A DNA stretch of 64,000 bases from Asticcacaulis endophyticus (GCF_014652575.1 NZ_BMZB01000001.1:1819470-1883469), one strand, 5' to 3'. Numbered from the stretch's first letter, positions 45,462 through 55,270 are shown. The notes: a model not told the origin generated them from the sequence alone. Made by a program: numbers and translations.

Positions 45462-46993
45462 TGGCTCAGGACCTTGCTCATCGTCGTGACGTTCTGACCG
45501 GGCTGACCGCCACGGCGGCAGGCTTGTGGTTGCCGCAAACCGTGCAGGCCCAACCTAAGCCCAAGCGCGGCGGTCGTATTCGCGTGGCCTGTATGTCCAG
45601 TTCTATGGCCGATACGCTTGATCCGGCCAAGGGGGCATTGTCCACCGATTATGTGCGCCACTACATGTTCTATAGCGGCCTGACCCAATATGATAAGGGC
45701 CTGACCTATAAACTGGCCCTGGCTCAGTCAATTGAGACCAAAGACCGCATTACCTGGGTCGTCACCTTACGTAAGGGCGTTGTGTTCCACGATGGGGCAA
45801 GATTGAAACCGGCAGATGTCGTCTATTCGATTAATCGCCATAAAAATCCGGATACTTCGTCCAAAGTCAAGCCGATTGCCGAGCAGTTTGCACAAGTGTC
45901 GCAAACTGGCCCTTCGGAAGTTACCATCCGCCTGACCACGGCCAATGCCGATTTGCCGATGATTTTGGCCGCCTCGCACTTTGTGATCATCAAGGCGGGC
46001 ACGACCGATTTCAAAACCGCTATCGGCACAGGCCCCTATCGTTGTACGCAGTTTAAGCCGGGGGTGCGTACCGTTGGCACGCGTTTTGACAATTACTGGA
46101 AATCAGGCCTGCCCTATCTGGATGAGATCGAATTGATCGGCATCCCGGATGAGGTGTCACGGGTCAATGCGCTATTGTCAGGCGATGTACAGTTGATCAG
46201 TCCGATCAATCCACGTTCGACCCGTCGGGTGCGCGGATCAAACAAGCATACCGTAGTTGAGACCAAATCAAGCCTCTATACCGATCTGATTGTGCGTCAG
46301 GATGCCTTTGGTGGCGAAGACTTTACCCTCGGCATAAAACACCTGCTGAACCGCCAACTCATCTCCAAGGCATTGTTCAGAGGCTTTGCGACGATTGGCA
46401 ATGATCAACCGATTGCGCCCAACAATCCCTATTACCTCGAAGGCTTGCCTCAACGGACGTTTGATCCGGATAAAGCAAGGTTCCACTTCAAACGGGCCGG
46501 AATTGGTCGCACGCGCGTACCCTTGTTTGCCTCGCCTGCGGCCGAAGGCTCGGTCGAGATGGCCATGATCATGCAGGAGGCCGGGGCCAATCTGGGGCTC
46601 AATCTCGAAGTCAAACGCGTACCCGCCGATGGCTACTGGTCGCATCACTGGATGAAGCACCCCCTGACCTTTGGCAATATCAATCCGCGCCCAACGGCTG
46701 ATCTGGTGTTCAGTCTGTTCTTCAAATCCGACGCGCCGTGGAATGAATCCGGGTGGAAGAATGCCCGCTTTGATCAATTGTTGACTCTGGCGCGTGCCGA
46801 AGCCGATGAGGCCAAGCGCAAAAGCCTGTACGGTGATATGCAAACCATCGTCCATGAAAAGGGCGGTGTGGGTATCCCGGTATTCATCAGTCTGGTTGAT
46901 GCCTATGATAAGCGCCTGATGGGCTATGAGCCGGTGCCGATTGGTGGGCTGATGGGCTATGGTTTTGCTGAATATGTGTGGTGGGGGGCGTGA
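45461..46993 (+). CDS. ABC transporter substrate-binding protein, DppA/OppA type
   Basis: The 510-residue protein has a Tat-like HRRDVLTG and signal ending VQAQP, followed by KRGGRIRVACMSSSMADTLDPAKGALS and FHDGARLKPADVVYSINRHK, split, which is the SBP_bac_5 family used for peptides, opines and amines. It supplies the permeases encoded next. The start overlaps the FAD oxidase stop; its own stop overlaps the permease start. Confidence 0.88.
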   Translation: MAQDLAHRRDVLTGLTATAAGLWLPQTVQAQPKPKRGGRIRVACMSSSMADTLDPAKGALSTDYVRHYMFYSGLTQYDKGLTYKLALAQSIETKDRITWVVTLRKGVVFHDGARLKPADVVYSINRHKNPDTSSKVKPIAEQFAQVSQTGPSEVTIRLTTANADLPMILAASHFVIIKAGTTDFKTAIGTGPYRCTQFKPGVRTVGTRFDNYWKSGLPYLDEIELIGIPDEVSRVNALLSGDVQLISPINPRSTRRVRGSNKHTVVETKSSLYTDLIVRQDAFGGEDFTLGIKHLLNRQLISKALFRGFATIGNDQPIAPNNPYYLEGLPQRTFDPDKARFHFKRAGIGRTRVPLFASPAAEGSVEMAMIMQEAGANLGLNLEVKRVPADGYWSHHWMKHPLTFGNINPRPTADLVFSLFFKSDAPWNESGWKNARFDQLLTLARAEADEAKRKSLYGDMQTIVHEKGGVGIPVFISLVDAYDKRLMGYEPVPIGGLMGYGFAEYVWWGA

Positions 46994-47943
46994 TGCGCGT
47001 CGGTCTTCTCATCTTGAAACGCCTCGGCGCGGCCTTACTGACCTTGTGGCTGGTATCGCTGTTAGTGTTTATCCTAAGCTCGATGCTGCCCGGTGATGCG
47101 GCGTCAGAGATGCTGGGCCAAAGCGCAACCCCTGAAGCCGTTGCCGCTTTGCGCTTGAAGCTAGGCCTCGATCAGCCCCTCTATGTGCGATATTTTCAGT
47201 GGTTGTTCGGTCTGGTGTCGGGGCATCCCGGTCAATCAATGATCAGCGGTCTGCCGGTTGCGGAAATTATCGGCACGAGGCTGCCCAAATCCCTGTTTCT
47301 GGCCGGTTTGACCGCCTTGGTATCGGTGCCGGTGTCGCTGACCATTGGTATTGTTTCGGCGATCTATCGCAACAGCTTCATTGACCGGGCACTTAATGTC
47401 ATGACCCTGTCGATGGTGGCGGTGCCTGAATTTCTGGTGGCGACGCTGTCGGTATTGGTGTTTGCAGTGAGCCTGCGTTGGCTGCCGGCCTTGACGATCA
47501 TTCCTGATGTCGCCGATCCGGCATCAATTGCGCGGGCCTATGCCTTACCTGTCATGACCCTGTGCTTTGTGGTGGTGGCCCAGATGGCGCGCATGACCCG
47601 CGCTGCTGTCGCCGATCAACTGGATCAGCCCTATGTTGAGATGGCCGTACTCAAAGGCCTCACCAAACCACGGGTTATCCTGCGCCATGTCCTGCCCAAT
47701 GCCACGGGGCCCATCGTCAATGCGGTGGCCTTGTCATTGTCCTATCTGCTGGGTGGTGTGGTCATTGTTGAAACCGTTTTCAATTATCCCGGCGTGGCCA
47801 GCCTGATTGTCGATGCGGTCACCAGCCGCGACATGCCGCTTCTGCTCGCCTGCACCATGGTGTTCTGCACGGCCTATATGGTTTTGGTGCTGATTGCTGA
47901 TGTGGCGGCCATTCTGGCTAATCCGAGGCTTGCGCGCTCATGA
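46993..47943 (+). CDS. ABC transporter permease, DppB type
   Basis: The 316-residue permease has about six hydrophobic segments and the DppB-type N-terminus RLGAALLTLWLVSLLVFILS, MLPGDAASEMLGQ, and the coupling loop KGLTKPRVILRHVLPNATGP. The start overlaps the upstream stop as TGATG; the GTG at 46978 lies inside the binding-protein gene. It pairs with the next permease. Confidence 0.9.
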   Translation: MRVGLLILKRLGAALLTLWLVSLLVFILSSMLPGDAASEMLGQSATPEAVAALRLKLGLDQPLYVRYFQWLFGLVSGHPGQSMISGLPVAEIIGTRLPKSLFLAGLTALVSVPVSLTIGIVSAIYRNSFIDRALNVMTLSMVAVPEFLVATLSVLVFAVSLRWLPALTIIPDVADPASIARAYALPVMTLCFVVVAQMARMTRAAVADQLDQPYVEMAVLKGLTKPRVILRHVLPNATGPIVNAVALSLSYLLGGVVIVETVFNYPGVASLIVDAVTSRDMPLLLACTMVFCTAYMVLVLIADVAAILANPRLARS

Positions 47944-48821
47944 GAAAATCCTATTCCCTTGATGCTGAAGCCCTGCCGCAAGATGGACTTGCGGTGGCGG
48001 AGCGCGCCTGGAAATCCCTTTCGATATCCGGGCGTGTAGGTCTGGTGTTGGTGATTTTTTGGCTGTTTATCGCTGTCTTTGGGGCCTTTCTGTCGCCCTA
48101 TAGCCCCAGCGCCTTTGTCGCCGACGATGTGTTCCTGCCCATGAGTGCCACCCACTGGCTGGGCAGCGATTATCTGGGACGCGATACCTTAAGCCGCGTG
48201 TTAAGCGGCACACGCTATACTGTGGGGTTGGCATTTTTTGGGGCGCTGTTGGCCAGTGCTACAGGCACCTTTCTGGCGCTGTATGCCGCCGTAAGCCAGG
48301 GCGTACTCGATGAGGTGATCAGCCGATTGATGGATACGCTCATTTCAATCCCGTCCAAGATTTTCGCTTTGGTTTTGGTGGCGGTATTTGGTGCGTCCTT
48401 GCCGTTGTTGTTGCTGACTGCGGCGATCATCTATCTTCCGGGATCGTATCGTATTGCCAGGGCATTGGCCGTCAATCTTAATTCTATGGATTATGTAGAA
48501 GTGGCCCGTGTCCGCGGTGAGCGTAAGCTCTACATCGTTTTTCATGAAATCCTGCCCAACATGCTCAATCCGATGATGGCCGATTTCGGTTTGCGATTTG
48601 TGTTCGTGGTGCTGCTGCTGAGTGGCATGAGCTTCCTGGGCCTTGGGGTGCAGCCGCCCGCCGCCGATCTGGGGTCGCTGGTGCGTGAGAACATGTCGGG
48701 CTTGCAGGATATTGCCCCGGCCATTCTGGCGCCCGCCATCGCCATCGCCACCTTGACCATCGGCGTCAACCTGTTGATCGATGCCTTGCCGCAATCCGGT
48801 AATGGCAAGGGAGGGCACTGA
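47940..48821 (+). CDS. ABC transporter permease, DppC type
   Basis: The 293-residue permease has the N-terminal cytoplasmic arm and LGSDYLGRDTLSRVLSGTRY of DppC/OppC, and the coupling loop ARVRGERKLYIVFHEILPNML. It overlaps the first permease gene by 4 bp. Together they form the importer channel. Confidence 0.9.
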   Translation: MRKSYSLDAEALPQDGLAVAERAWKSLSISGRVGLVLVIFWLFIAVFGAFLSPYSPSAFVADDVFLPMSATHWLGSDYLGRDTLSRVLSGTRYTVGLAFFGALLASATGTFLALYAAVSQGVLDEVISRLMDTLISIPSKIFALVLVAVFGASLPLLLLTAAIIYLPGSYRIARALAVNLNSMDYVEVARVRGERKLYIVFHEILPNMLNPMMADFGLRFVFVVLLLSGMSFLGLGVQPPAADLGSLVRENMSGLQDIAPAILAPAIAIATLTIGVNLLIDALPQSGNGKGGH

Positions 48822-48823
48822 GC

Positions 48824-50635
48824 ATGGCCGTTACCGTCAATGTCAGCCACCTTAAGGTCGCCGCACGCGGTGAGGGCGGGATGCCCATTCCCATCATTCG
48901 TGACGTCAGCTTTTCTATCAAAAAGGGCGAGGTTTTGGCCCTGATCGGTGAGTCCGGTTCAGGGAAATCAACCATTGCCCTGTCGCTGATGGGCTATACA
49001 CGTCCTGGGCTTGAGGTCGTGGGCGGCCGCATTCAGGTCGGTGATCAGGATGTATTGGCGCTGAAATCGGATGAACTGCGCGCCCTGCGGGGTAAGACTG
49101 TGGCCTATGTCGCCCAAAGTGCTGCCGCCAGCTTTAATCCGGTAGTGCGTATCATGGATCAGGTGATCGAGACCGCCGTGACCACGCAGATGTGCACGCG
49201 TGCCGTGGCTGAGGCCAAGGCTATTGGTTTGTTTAAATCTTTGGCGTTACCTAACCCCGAAACATTAGGCCATCGTTACCCCCACGAGGTATCCGGCGGG
49301 CAGTTGCAGCGGTTGATGGCGGCTATGGCTCTGATGGCTGATCCGGCCCTGGTGATCTTTGATGAGCCGACAACGGCACTGGATGTCACGACCCAGATTG
49401 AGGTGCTTCGGGCCTTCAAAGCGGCGGTCAAGGAACGGGGTGTCACCGCGGTTTATGTCTCTCACGATCTGGCGGTGGTGGCACAAATCGCCGATCAGAT
49501 CGTTGTCCTGCAACACGGCGAAGTCCGTGAGGCTGGCCAGCGTGATCAGATACTGCACGAACCTGATGCCGATTACACCCAAAGCCTGATGCAGGCCGCG
49601 CAGCCCGAAAAACGGGTACGTCCGTCACCGGCCAAAGCCTTGGGGACGATGGCGCCTATCCTGCAAATTAAGGGCATGAAGGCGGGTTACGGCAAGGCCC
49701 GTGACGGCAGTTTGCAAAAGACGGTACTTGATAATATCGATCTGACCATTGAACCGGGGCGGGCTTTAGGAATTATCGGCGAGTCTGGCTCAGGCAAATC
49801 GACCCTGGCGCGGGTGATCGCCGGGATGTTGCCGCCGGCCGCCGGACAAGTGTGTTTTCATGGTGAGGTGTTACCACCGTCGCTACGCGCCCGCAGTCGT
49901 GATCAACTCCGGCGCATCCAGATAGTGTTCCAGAACGCCGATACTGCCATCAATCCTGCCCAGACGGTGGGCGAAGTGCTGGCCCGACCGCTACAGTTCT
50001 ATTACGGCCTGAAAGGTCAGGCCCTGACGAAGCGGGTGAACGAACTGCTTGATTTGATCCGCATGCCGTCATCAAGTGCTGATCGGCTGTGTCGCAAGAT
50101 GTCGGGTGGCCAAAAACAGCGGGTCAACCTGGCGCGAGCGCTGGCCGCCAAGCCCGACCTGATCCTGTGCGACGAAGTGACCTCAGCGCTGGATTCAGTG
50201 GTCGCCGCAGCTATTCTCGACCTAATGGCGGAGCTGCGTCATGAGTTGAACCTGACCTATGTCTTCATCAGCCACGATATTTCTGCCGTGCGGGCCGTGT
50301 GCGATGATATCATGGTGCTCTATGCCGGTACTCAGGTCGAAGCGGGGCAATCGCAGGCCTTTAAATCGGCACCTTATCATCCTTATACCGACCTTCTCAT
50401 TTCTTCGGTGCCGCAATTGCGTCGCGGCTGGCTGGAAGAGGCGCGTCCCGGCAGTTCGGGCGCACAAGCGCAACCCGAAGATGGCCTGTGTCGCTTCCTG
50501 CCACGCTGCTCGCTCAAAATCCCCGGTCTGTGCGATACCATGCCCGCCCCGCGTCATGCCCTGAGTGATGGACGCAACATCCTTTGTCATCTTGATGAGC
50601 CTTCTTTGAGGGCCGCCCAACTGGAGACTGTCTGA
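48824..50635 (+). CDS. Dual ATPase of a Dpp/Opp-type ABC transporter
   Basis: The 603-residue protein fuses two ATPases. Domain 1 (about 1-260) has Walker A GESGSGKST and SGGQLQRLMAAMAL; domain 2 (about 275-530) has [17 protein letters not shown]-loop IVFQNADTAINPAQTV and [15 protein letters not shown]. Each has an oligopeptide-type linker, and the C-terminus LCRFLPRCSLKIPGLCD is the Cys-rich tail seen in DppD/F proteins. It powers the permeases encoded just upstream. Confidence 0.92.
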   Translation: MAVTVNVSHLKVAARGEGGMPIPIIRDVSFSIKKGEVLALIGESGSGKSTIALSLMGYTRPGLEVVGGRIQVGDQDVLALKSDELRALRGKTVAYVAQSAAASFNPVVRIMDQVIETAVTTQMCTRAVAEAKAIGLFKSLALPNPETLGHRYPHEVSGGQLQRLMAAMALMADPALVIFDEPTTALDVTTQIEVLRAFKAAVKERGVTAVYVSHDLAVVAQIADQIVVLQHGEVREAGQRDQILHEPDADYTQSLMQAAQPEKRVRPSPAKALGTMAPILQIKGMKAGYGKARDGSLQKTVLDNIDLTIEPGRALGIIGESGSGKSTLARVIAGMLPPAAGQVCFHGEVLPPSLRARSRDQLRRIQIVFQNADTAINPAQTVGEVLARPLQFYYGLKGQALTKRVNELLDLIRMPSSSADRLCRKMSGGQKQRVNLARALAAKPDLILCDEVTSALDSVVAAAILDLMAELRHELNLTYVFISHDISAVRAVCDDIMVLYAGTQVEAGQSQAFKSAPYHPYTDLLISSVPQLRRGWLEEARPGSSGAQAQPEDGLCRFLPRCSLKIPGLCDTMPAPRHALSDGRNILCHLDEPSLRAAQLETV

Positions 50636-50637
50636 CT

Positions 50638-50946
50638 ATGGCCCCGCGTTTTTACCGATTGGCGGAAACCGGCCGTAAGGTTGTCAATCTTACGCTCGAC
50701 GGGCAGCCCGTCGCGGCCCTCGAAGGTGATACCTTGATGGTGGCGCTGCTGAGTGCCCATGGCCATCTGCGTCGGTCTGAGTTTGGCGATGGGACGCGCG
50801 CCGGATTTTGCCTGATGGGGGCTTGTCAGGATTGCTGGGTGTGGACCGAAGACGGCGAGCGCTTACGGTCCTGCTCAACGGCGGTCAGTGACGGCCTGAA
50901 TATACGCACTAACCCTCCGGAGGTTTCATGGTCGGACGTGCTCTAA
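50638..50946 (+). CDS. [2Fe-2S] small subunit of a three-part dehydrogenase
   Basis: The 102-residue protein contains CLMGACQDCWVW and a later Cys in RLRSCSTAV, the adrenodoxin-like [2Fe-2S] pattern of HcnA, LhpE-gamma and OoxA-small-type subunits. It transfers electrons in a heterotrimer with the next two genes. The next start is at 50928, 19 bp inside this gene, with GGAGG ahead of it. Confidence 0.87.
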   Translation: MAPRFYRLAETGRKVVNLTLDGQPVAALEGDTLMVALLSAHGHLRRSEFGDGTRAGFCLMGACQDCWVWTEDGERLRSCSTAVSDGLNIRTNPPEVSWSDVL

Positions 50947-52355
50947 ACACACTGAAGGTCGTTATCATCGGGGCCGGACCCGCCGGAGTACGTGCCGCGC
51001 AAACCTTGGTGGCAGCGGGTGTGCGCCCAACCGTCATCGATGAAGGCCGCCGCGCGGGGGGGCAGATATATCGTCGCCAACCGGATAATTTTACGCGTAG
51101 CCTTGAAACCCTGTACGGCACCGAGGCGTCTCGCGCGCAAGGTATTCACGATACCTTTGACGGTTTGGTCGATCAGATCGACTATCTGCCGGAAACTCTG
51201 GTGTGGAATATCTCTGACGGGCGGGTGTTTGCCGTCTCAGAAAAGCGTGAAACGACGATCGAATACGATGCCCTGATCATATGTTCAGGGGCTACGGATC
51301 GGCTGATGCCTGTCAAGGGCTGGGACATGGCTGGGGTCTACAGCTTGGGCGGCTCGCAGGTGGCGTTGAAATCGCAAGCGGTGTCGATTGGCCAGCGGGT
51401 GATCTTCATGGGCACGGGGCCGTTGCTGTATCTGGTGGCCAGCCAGTATCTCAAGGCCGGCGCCGGAGTGGTGGCAGTGCTCGACACGTCCAGCTTTATC
51501 AAGCGAGTGGTGGCAGCCCCAAAGCTGATGAGTGCGCCCGACGCATTGATCAATGGTCTGAAATTTACGTTGGCTCTGAAAGCCGCCGGTGTTCCAGTAT
51601 TGACGGGTATCAGGCCGCTTGAAATCACCGGTGACGTCGAATCTGGCGTGTCGGGTCTGATCTTTGAGACGGGGGCTGGCGAACACCGTGAGATCAAGGG
51701 CGACGCCGTGGCCATGGGGTATCACCTGCGCCCGGAAACCCAACTGGCGGATCTGACGCGCTGCGAGTTCGCCTTCGATGAAAAGTCGCACCTGTGGTAT
51801 CCGAAGGTCGATGAAGACGGGCGGGCGACCACGGCCAATGTTTATCTGGCCGGAGACGGGGCGCGCATCTTAGGGGCGCGGGCGGCGGAGGTCAGCGGCA
51901 AGCTGGCGGCGCTGGCGTGCCTGAAAGACGCCGGGGCACCGGTCTTAGACAATGAGATTATGGCTCTGCGGCAGGATATGGCCTGCTGGAAGCGCTTTGC
52001 CACTGGCTTGCGTGAGGCGTTCCCGTGGCCCGCAGAGCAGGCGGCGAAACTGCCCGATGAAACCGTCGTTTGTCGTTGCGAAGCCATCACGGCCGGTGAA
52101 CTACGCCGCACCGTCAATGCCATGGGGGCCAAGGAAGCCAACCGCGCCAAGGCTTTCAGCCGTGTGGGCATGGGCAGGTGTCAGGGGCGGTATTGTGCGT
52201 TGGCTGGAGCTGAGATTATCGCGGCAGCGGCCGGGATTCCTGTGTCTGAGGCGGGGCGTCTGCGGGGTCAGGCCCCGGTCAAGCCCTTGCCCATCTGTAT
52301 AGAGGACGACGAAGCGGCAGCGGCCATTTCCACTGTACGAGAACTGACTAAATGA
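50928..52355 (+). CDS. FAD/NAD(P) subunit with BFD-like [2Fe-2S] domain
   Basis: The 475-residue protein starts with VVIIGAGPAGVRAAQTLVAA (FAD) and RRAGGQIYRR, has a second nucleotide loop near RVIFMGTGPLLYLVASQYL, and ends with VVCRCEAITAGELRRTV and GMGRCQGRYCAL, a BFD-like iron-sulfur domain. It matches the HcnB/LhpF/OoxA subunit class. It overlaps both neighbours, so the three subunits should be made in fixed ratio. Confidence 0.9.
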   Translation: MVGRALNTLKVVIIGAGPAGVRAAQTLVAAGVRPTVIDEGRRAGGQIYRRQPDNFTRSLETLYGTEASRAQGIHDTFDGLVDQIDYLPETLVWNISDGRVFAVSEKRETTIEYDALIICSGATDRLMPVKGWDMAGVYSLGGSQVALKSQAVSIGQRVIFMGTGPLLYLVASQYLKAGAGVVAVLDTSSFIKRVVAAPKLMSAPDALINGLKFTLALKAAGVPVLTGIRPLEITGDVESGVSGLIFETGAGEHREIKGDAVAMGYHLRPETQLADLTRCEFAFDEKSHLWYPKVDEDGRATTANVYLAGDGARILGARAAEVSGKLAALACLKDAGAPVLDNEIMALRQDMACWKRFATGLREAFPWPAEQAAKLPDETVVCRCEAITAGELRRTVNAMGAKEANRAKAFSRVGMGRCQGRYCALAGAEIIAAAAGIPVSEAGRLRGQAPVKPLPICIEDDEAAAAISTVRELTK

Positions 52356-53503
52356 GCCAATCTGTCAATAATCAGTCGGATGTCATCATAATTGGTGGTG
52401 GCTTGATGGGGGCGTCGGCAGCCTTTTTCCTGCGTCAGCGCAATCGCTCGGTGACCTTGCTGGAAACGGGCCTGATCGGTCAGCAGGCGTCGGGCGTCAA
52501 TTTTGGCAATGTTCGCCGTCAGGGCCGTCCTCTGTTTCAGTTACCTTTGGCCGGTCGGGCCTCGCCGATATGGCGCAATATGAACGCACTTCTGGGCGAA
52601 GACGTCGAATATATTCAGTCCGGTCACATGCGGGTCTGCTACCGTGAGCGCGCCGAACTGGCCGACAGTTTTGAAACCTATGCCCGTGAGGCCAGACAGT
52701 ACGGCCTTGATCTTGAAATCCTCAGTGGCAATGCCTTGCGCCAAAAGTTTCCGTTTCTGGGGCCGGACGTCTATGCCGGTTCCTATTCAGCGACCGATGG
52801 CCATGCCAATCCGCGTCTGGCGGCCCCGGCCTTTGGGCGGGCGGCAGCACGTTTGGGGGCCAACATCTGCGAAAATACCGAGGTGGTGCGGGCTGAAAAA
52901 GACGGCGTAGACTTTCGAGTGACGGCCAAAGGCGGTCGGGTGTTCAAAGCGCCGGTGCTGCTGGTGACCGCAGGTGCCTGGGGCAATGCCTTGTCGGAAC
53001 AGTTTGGCGAGCCCGTACCCTTGACGCCGCGTGGTCCCAATATGTCAGTGACCGAACCCGTGCCCTATACTCTCATGCCGACGGTGGGGGTTTCGACGCC
53101 TCTGGAGATCGAGACCGTCTATTTTCGGCAAATTCCGCGCGGTAATATCATTATTGGCGGCTCCACCCGTGCAGCGTCCTACCCGGATATCCGCCGCGCC
53201 TATGTGAAGCCGGAAAATACCCTGACCCAGCTTCGCGAAATCCGTCGACTGGTGCCAGCCTTGGGGCGGCTTAATATCATTCGCACCTGGAGCGGTATCG
53301 AGGGTTATATGCCCGATTCGCTGCCTGCCATGGGGCCATCGGGGACTACCAGCGGGCTTTATTACGCGTTTGGGTTTTCCGGGTCTGGCTTTCAGGTCGG
53401 CCCGGCGGTCGGTGACGTTATGGCAGAACTGATCGATGAAGGGGCCACGACCACGCCTATAGAGATGTACGATATTCGTCGTTTGAAACCGGTTGCGGTT
53501 TAA
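52352..53503 (+). CDS. DAO-fold FAD subunit of the three-part dehydrogenase
   Basis: The 383-residue protein has VIIIGGGLMGASAAFFLRQR, then GVNFGNVRRQGR, and a late TWSGIEGYMPDSLPAMGPS and YYAFGFSGSGFQVGPAVGDVM. These fit the HcnC/LhpB/OoxB class, which oxidises D-amino acids, glycine or imino acids. It is the catalytic subunit with the two genes before it. A hydrogen cyanide synthase role is not supported (see rejected items). A terminator follows. Confidence 0.9.
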   Translation: MSQSVNNQSDVIIIGGGLMGASAAFFLRQRNRSVTLLETGLIGQQASGVNFGNVRRQGRPLFQLPLAGRASPIWRNMNALLGEDVEYIQSGHMRVCYRERAELADSFETYAREARQYGLDLEILSGNALRQKFPFLGPDVYAGSYSATDGHANPRLAAPAFGRAAARLGANICENTEVVRAEKDGVDFRVTAKGGRVFKAPVLLVTAGAWGNALSEQFGEPVPLTPRGPNMSVTEPVPYTLMPTVGVSTPLEIETVYFRQIPRGNIIIGGSTRAASYPDIRRAYVKPENTLTQLREIRRLVPALGRLNIIRTWSGIEGYMPDSLPAMGPSGTTSGLYYAFGFSGSGFQVGPAVGDVMAELIDEGATTTPIEMYDIRRLKPVAV

Positions 53504-53522
53504 TGAGCGGCTTGAAATAAAG

Positions 53523-53559
53523 AAGGGCGTGTCTCAGGGGGGATTTGAGACACGCCCTT
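53523..53559. terminator. Bidirectional terminator between convergent genes
   Basis: AAGGGCGTGTCTCA and TGAGACACGCCCTT form a perfect 14-bp stem with a 9-base loop, followed by T and preceded by A residues. It closes the nine-gene operon on one side and the aldehyde dehydrogenase gene on the other. Confidence 0.92.
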
Positions 53560-53602
53560 TGCAGTTAGCCAGCGGGGAGCCGCTGACAATGCCCTGATGT
53601 GA

Positions 53603-55090
53603 TTAGAACTCTATCAGGGCCGTTTTGAATTTCAGATTGGCTTCGAACGCCTGCCGCCCCAGATCCTTGCCAATGCCGGAGCGCTTATAGCCGCCGGTCG
53701 GCAGGATGAAATCATGACTGCGACCATAACGGTTGATCCACACCGTGCCCGCTTCAAGGCGGCGCATACCACGCATGGCGCGCTCAAGATCAGAGGTGAA
53801 AATACCGGCCGCCAGACCATACTGGGTGTCGTTGGCCAAGGCGTAAGCTTCGTCTTCGTCGGTAAAGGTTTGCACGGTAAGTACCGGCCCGAACAGCTCT
53901 TCACGCACGGCCTCAGTAGTTTGATTAACCCCCGACAGGATGGTGGGCGTGTAATAGGCCCCTGATGAAGGGCCATCAGCACGGCCCGATCCGGTGATCA
54001 GTTCAGCGCCGCCCGTCAGGGTGCGTTTAACGATGGCGTCGATATCATCGAACTGCTTAGCTGAAATGATCGGTGGTAAGGTGGCTGTGCTATCCCAGGT
54101 CGGTCCGGCGCGCAGGCTTTGGAAAATCGTTGTCACCCGCGCGATGAGTGTGTCGGCTATGCCCGCCTGCACGATCAGGCGCGATCCGGCGACGCAGACC
54201 TGGCCGGCATTGAGGGTGATGGCACGGGCAATGGTTGCCGCAACCTTATCCACGTCCTTGATATCGTCAAACACTACTTGAGGGCTTTTACCCCCCAGCT
54301 CCAGGGTAACAGGCTTGGGCCCCGATTGAGCGCAGGCGGCCATGATCGCCGATCCGGTGCGGGTTGAACCGGTAAAGGTCACTTTGGCGATCTTGGGGTG
54401 GCGCACCAGTGCGTCCCCAGCTTCGTGCCCAAGGCCCTGAATGACATTAAAAATACCCGCCGGAATTCCCGCCGTTATGGCCAATTCTGCCAGCCTGACC
54501 ATCGAAAACGGAGTCAATTCCGAGGGCTTGAGCACCACGGCATTGCCGGCGGCCAAGGCGGGAGCGACTTTCCAGCTTCCCATCACCAAGGGCAGGTTCC
54601 ACGGCGATATGGCCCCGATCACACCGTAAGGCTCGGCAATAATCAGGCCCAGTTTGTCGGACGAAGTCGCCGCGACATCGCCACCCATCTTGTCGGCAAA
54701 TTCGGCATAAAAGCGAATGCCCTCGGCGGTAAAAGGGATATCCCACGCCTTGACATCAACCAGAGGGCGGGTCGATCCCACCGCTTCGAGAGGCGCCAGA
54801 GCTTCTACATCTGCATCGATCAGATCAGCCCACCGGCGCAGGATTTTCATGCGATCACGTGGTGGCATGGTCGCCCAGCCGCTCTGTTTGAACGCTTGGG
54901 CGGCATTTTCTACCGCGGCATCAACCTCATCCGCTGTGGCGCAGGGGATATAGCCATAGACCTGCCCATCCGAAGGGCGGCGAACATCGAGAGGCTGACC
55001 TGCACCGTTTACCCGTTGGCCGCCGATAAAGTGCGTGCCTTTTATAGTGATAGTATTGGGGTCGATATCGTAAGCGGTGAGGGCGGACAT
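53603..55090 (-). CDS. Aldehyde dehydrogenase
   Basis: The 495-residue enzyme has SPWNLPLVMGSWKVAPALAA, VTFTGSTRTGSAI, catalytic Glu in LELGGKSPQVVF and catalytic Cys in NAGQVCVAGSRL. The start at 55090 (MSALTAYDI) matches the family N-terminus; the frame runs 42 codons further upstream without homology-like text. It oxidises an aldehyde made by amine oxidation, as with PuuC/KauB-type enzymes. It is divergent to a GNAT gene, with a 9-bp-arm palindrome between. Confidence 0.88.
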   Translation of the reverse strand: MSALTAYDIDPNTITIKGTHFIGGQRVNGAGQPLDVRRPSDGQVYGYIPCATADEVDAAVENAAQAFKQSGWATMPPRDRMKILRRWADLIDADVEALAPLEAVGSTRPLVDVKAWDIPFTAEGIRFYAEFADKMGGDVAATSSDKLGLIIAEPYGVIGAISPWNLPLVMGSWKVAPALAAGNAVVLKPSELTPFSMVRLAELAITAGIPAGIFNVIQGLGHEAGDALVRHPKIAKVTFTGSTRTGSAIMAACAQSGPKPVTLELGGKSPQVVFDDIKDVDKVAATIARAITLNAGQVCVAGSRLIVQAGIADTLIARVTTIFQSLRAGPTWDSTATLPPIISAKQFDDIDAIVKRTLTGGAELITGSGRADGPSSGAYYTPTILSGVNQTTEAVREELFGPVLTVQTFTDEDEAYALANDTQYGLAAGIFTSDLERAMRGMRRLEAGTVWINRYGRSHDFILPTGGYKRSGIGKDLGRQAFEANLKFKTALIEF

Positions 55091-55177
55091 GGCTGTTTCG
55101 ACTCTTAAACATAAGGCTGAATTGCCTCCCAAATTTAATCTCCGGTCGCGGCAGATGCAGGGGCAAAAGAACCCGAA

Positions 55178-55209
55178 AGTCGCAAGATTGTTCTGAATTG
55201 CTTGCGACT
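55178..55209. promoter_or_regulatory. Perfect palindrome in a divergent promoter region
   Basis: AGTCGCAAG and CTTGCGACT are perfect 9-bp arms separated by 14 bases (ATTGTTCTGAATTG). It lies 88 bp from the aldehyde dehydrogenase start and 62 bp from the acetyltransferase start. Such spacing suits a dimeric repressor or an Lrp-type protein. Confidence 0.5.
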
Positions 55210-55270
55210 GCGGCATGGAATGCCATGGATTCGGCGCTATAGATTGAGGGTATTGAGTAAGGATGCAGTA

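Noticed and set aside
50638-53503. Hydrogen cyanide synthase hcnABC
   Set aside because: The three subunits share layout with HcnABC, but they sit in an importer/amine operon and the same layout is used by hydroxyproline and opine dehydrogenases, which fit better.
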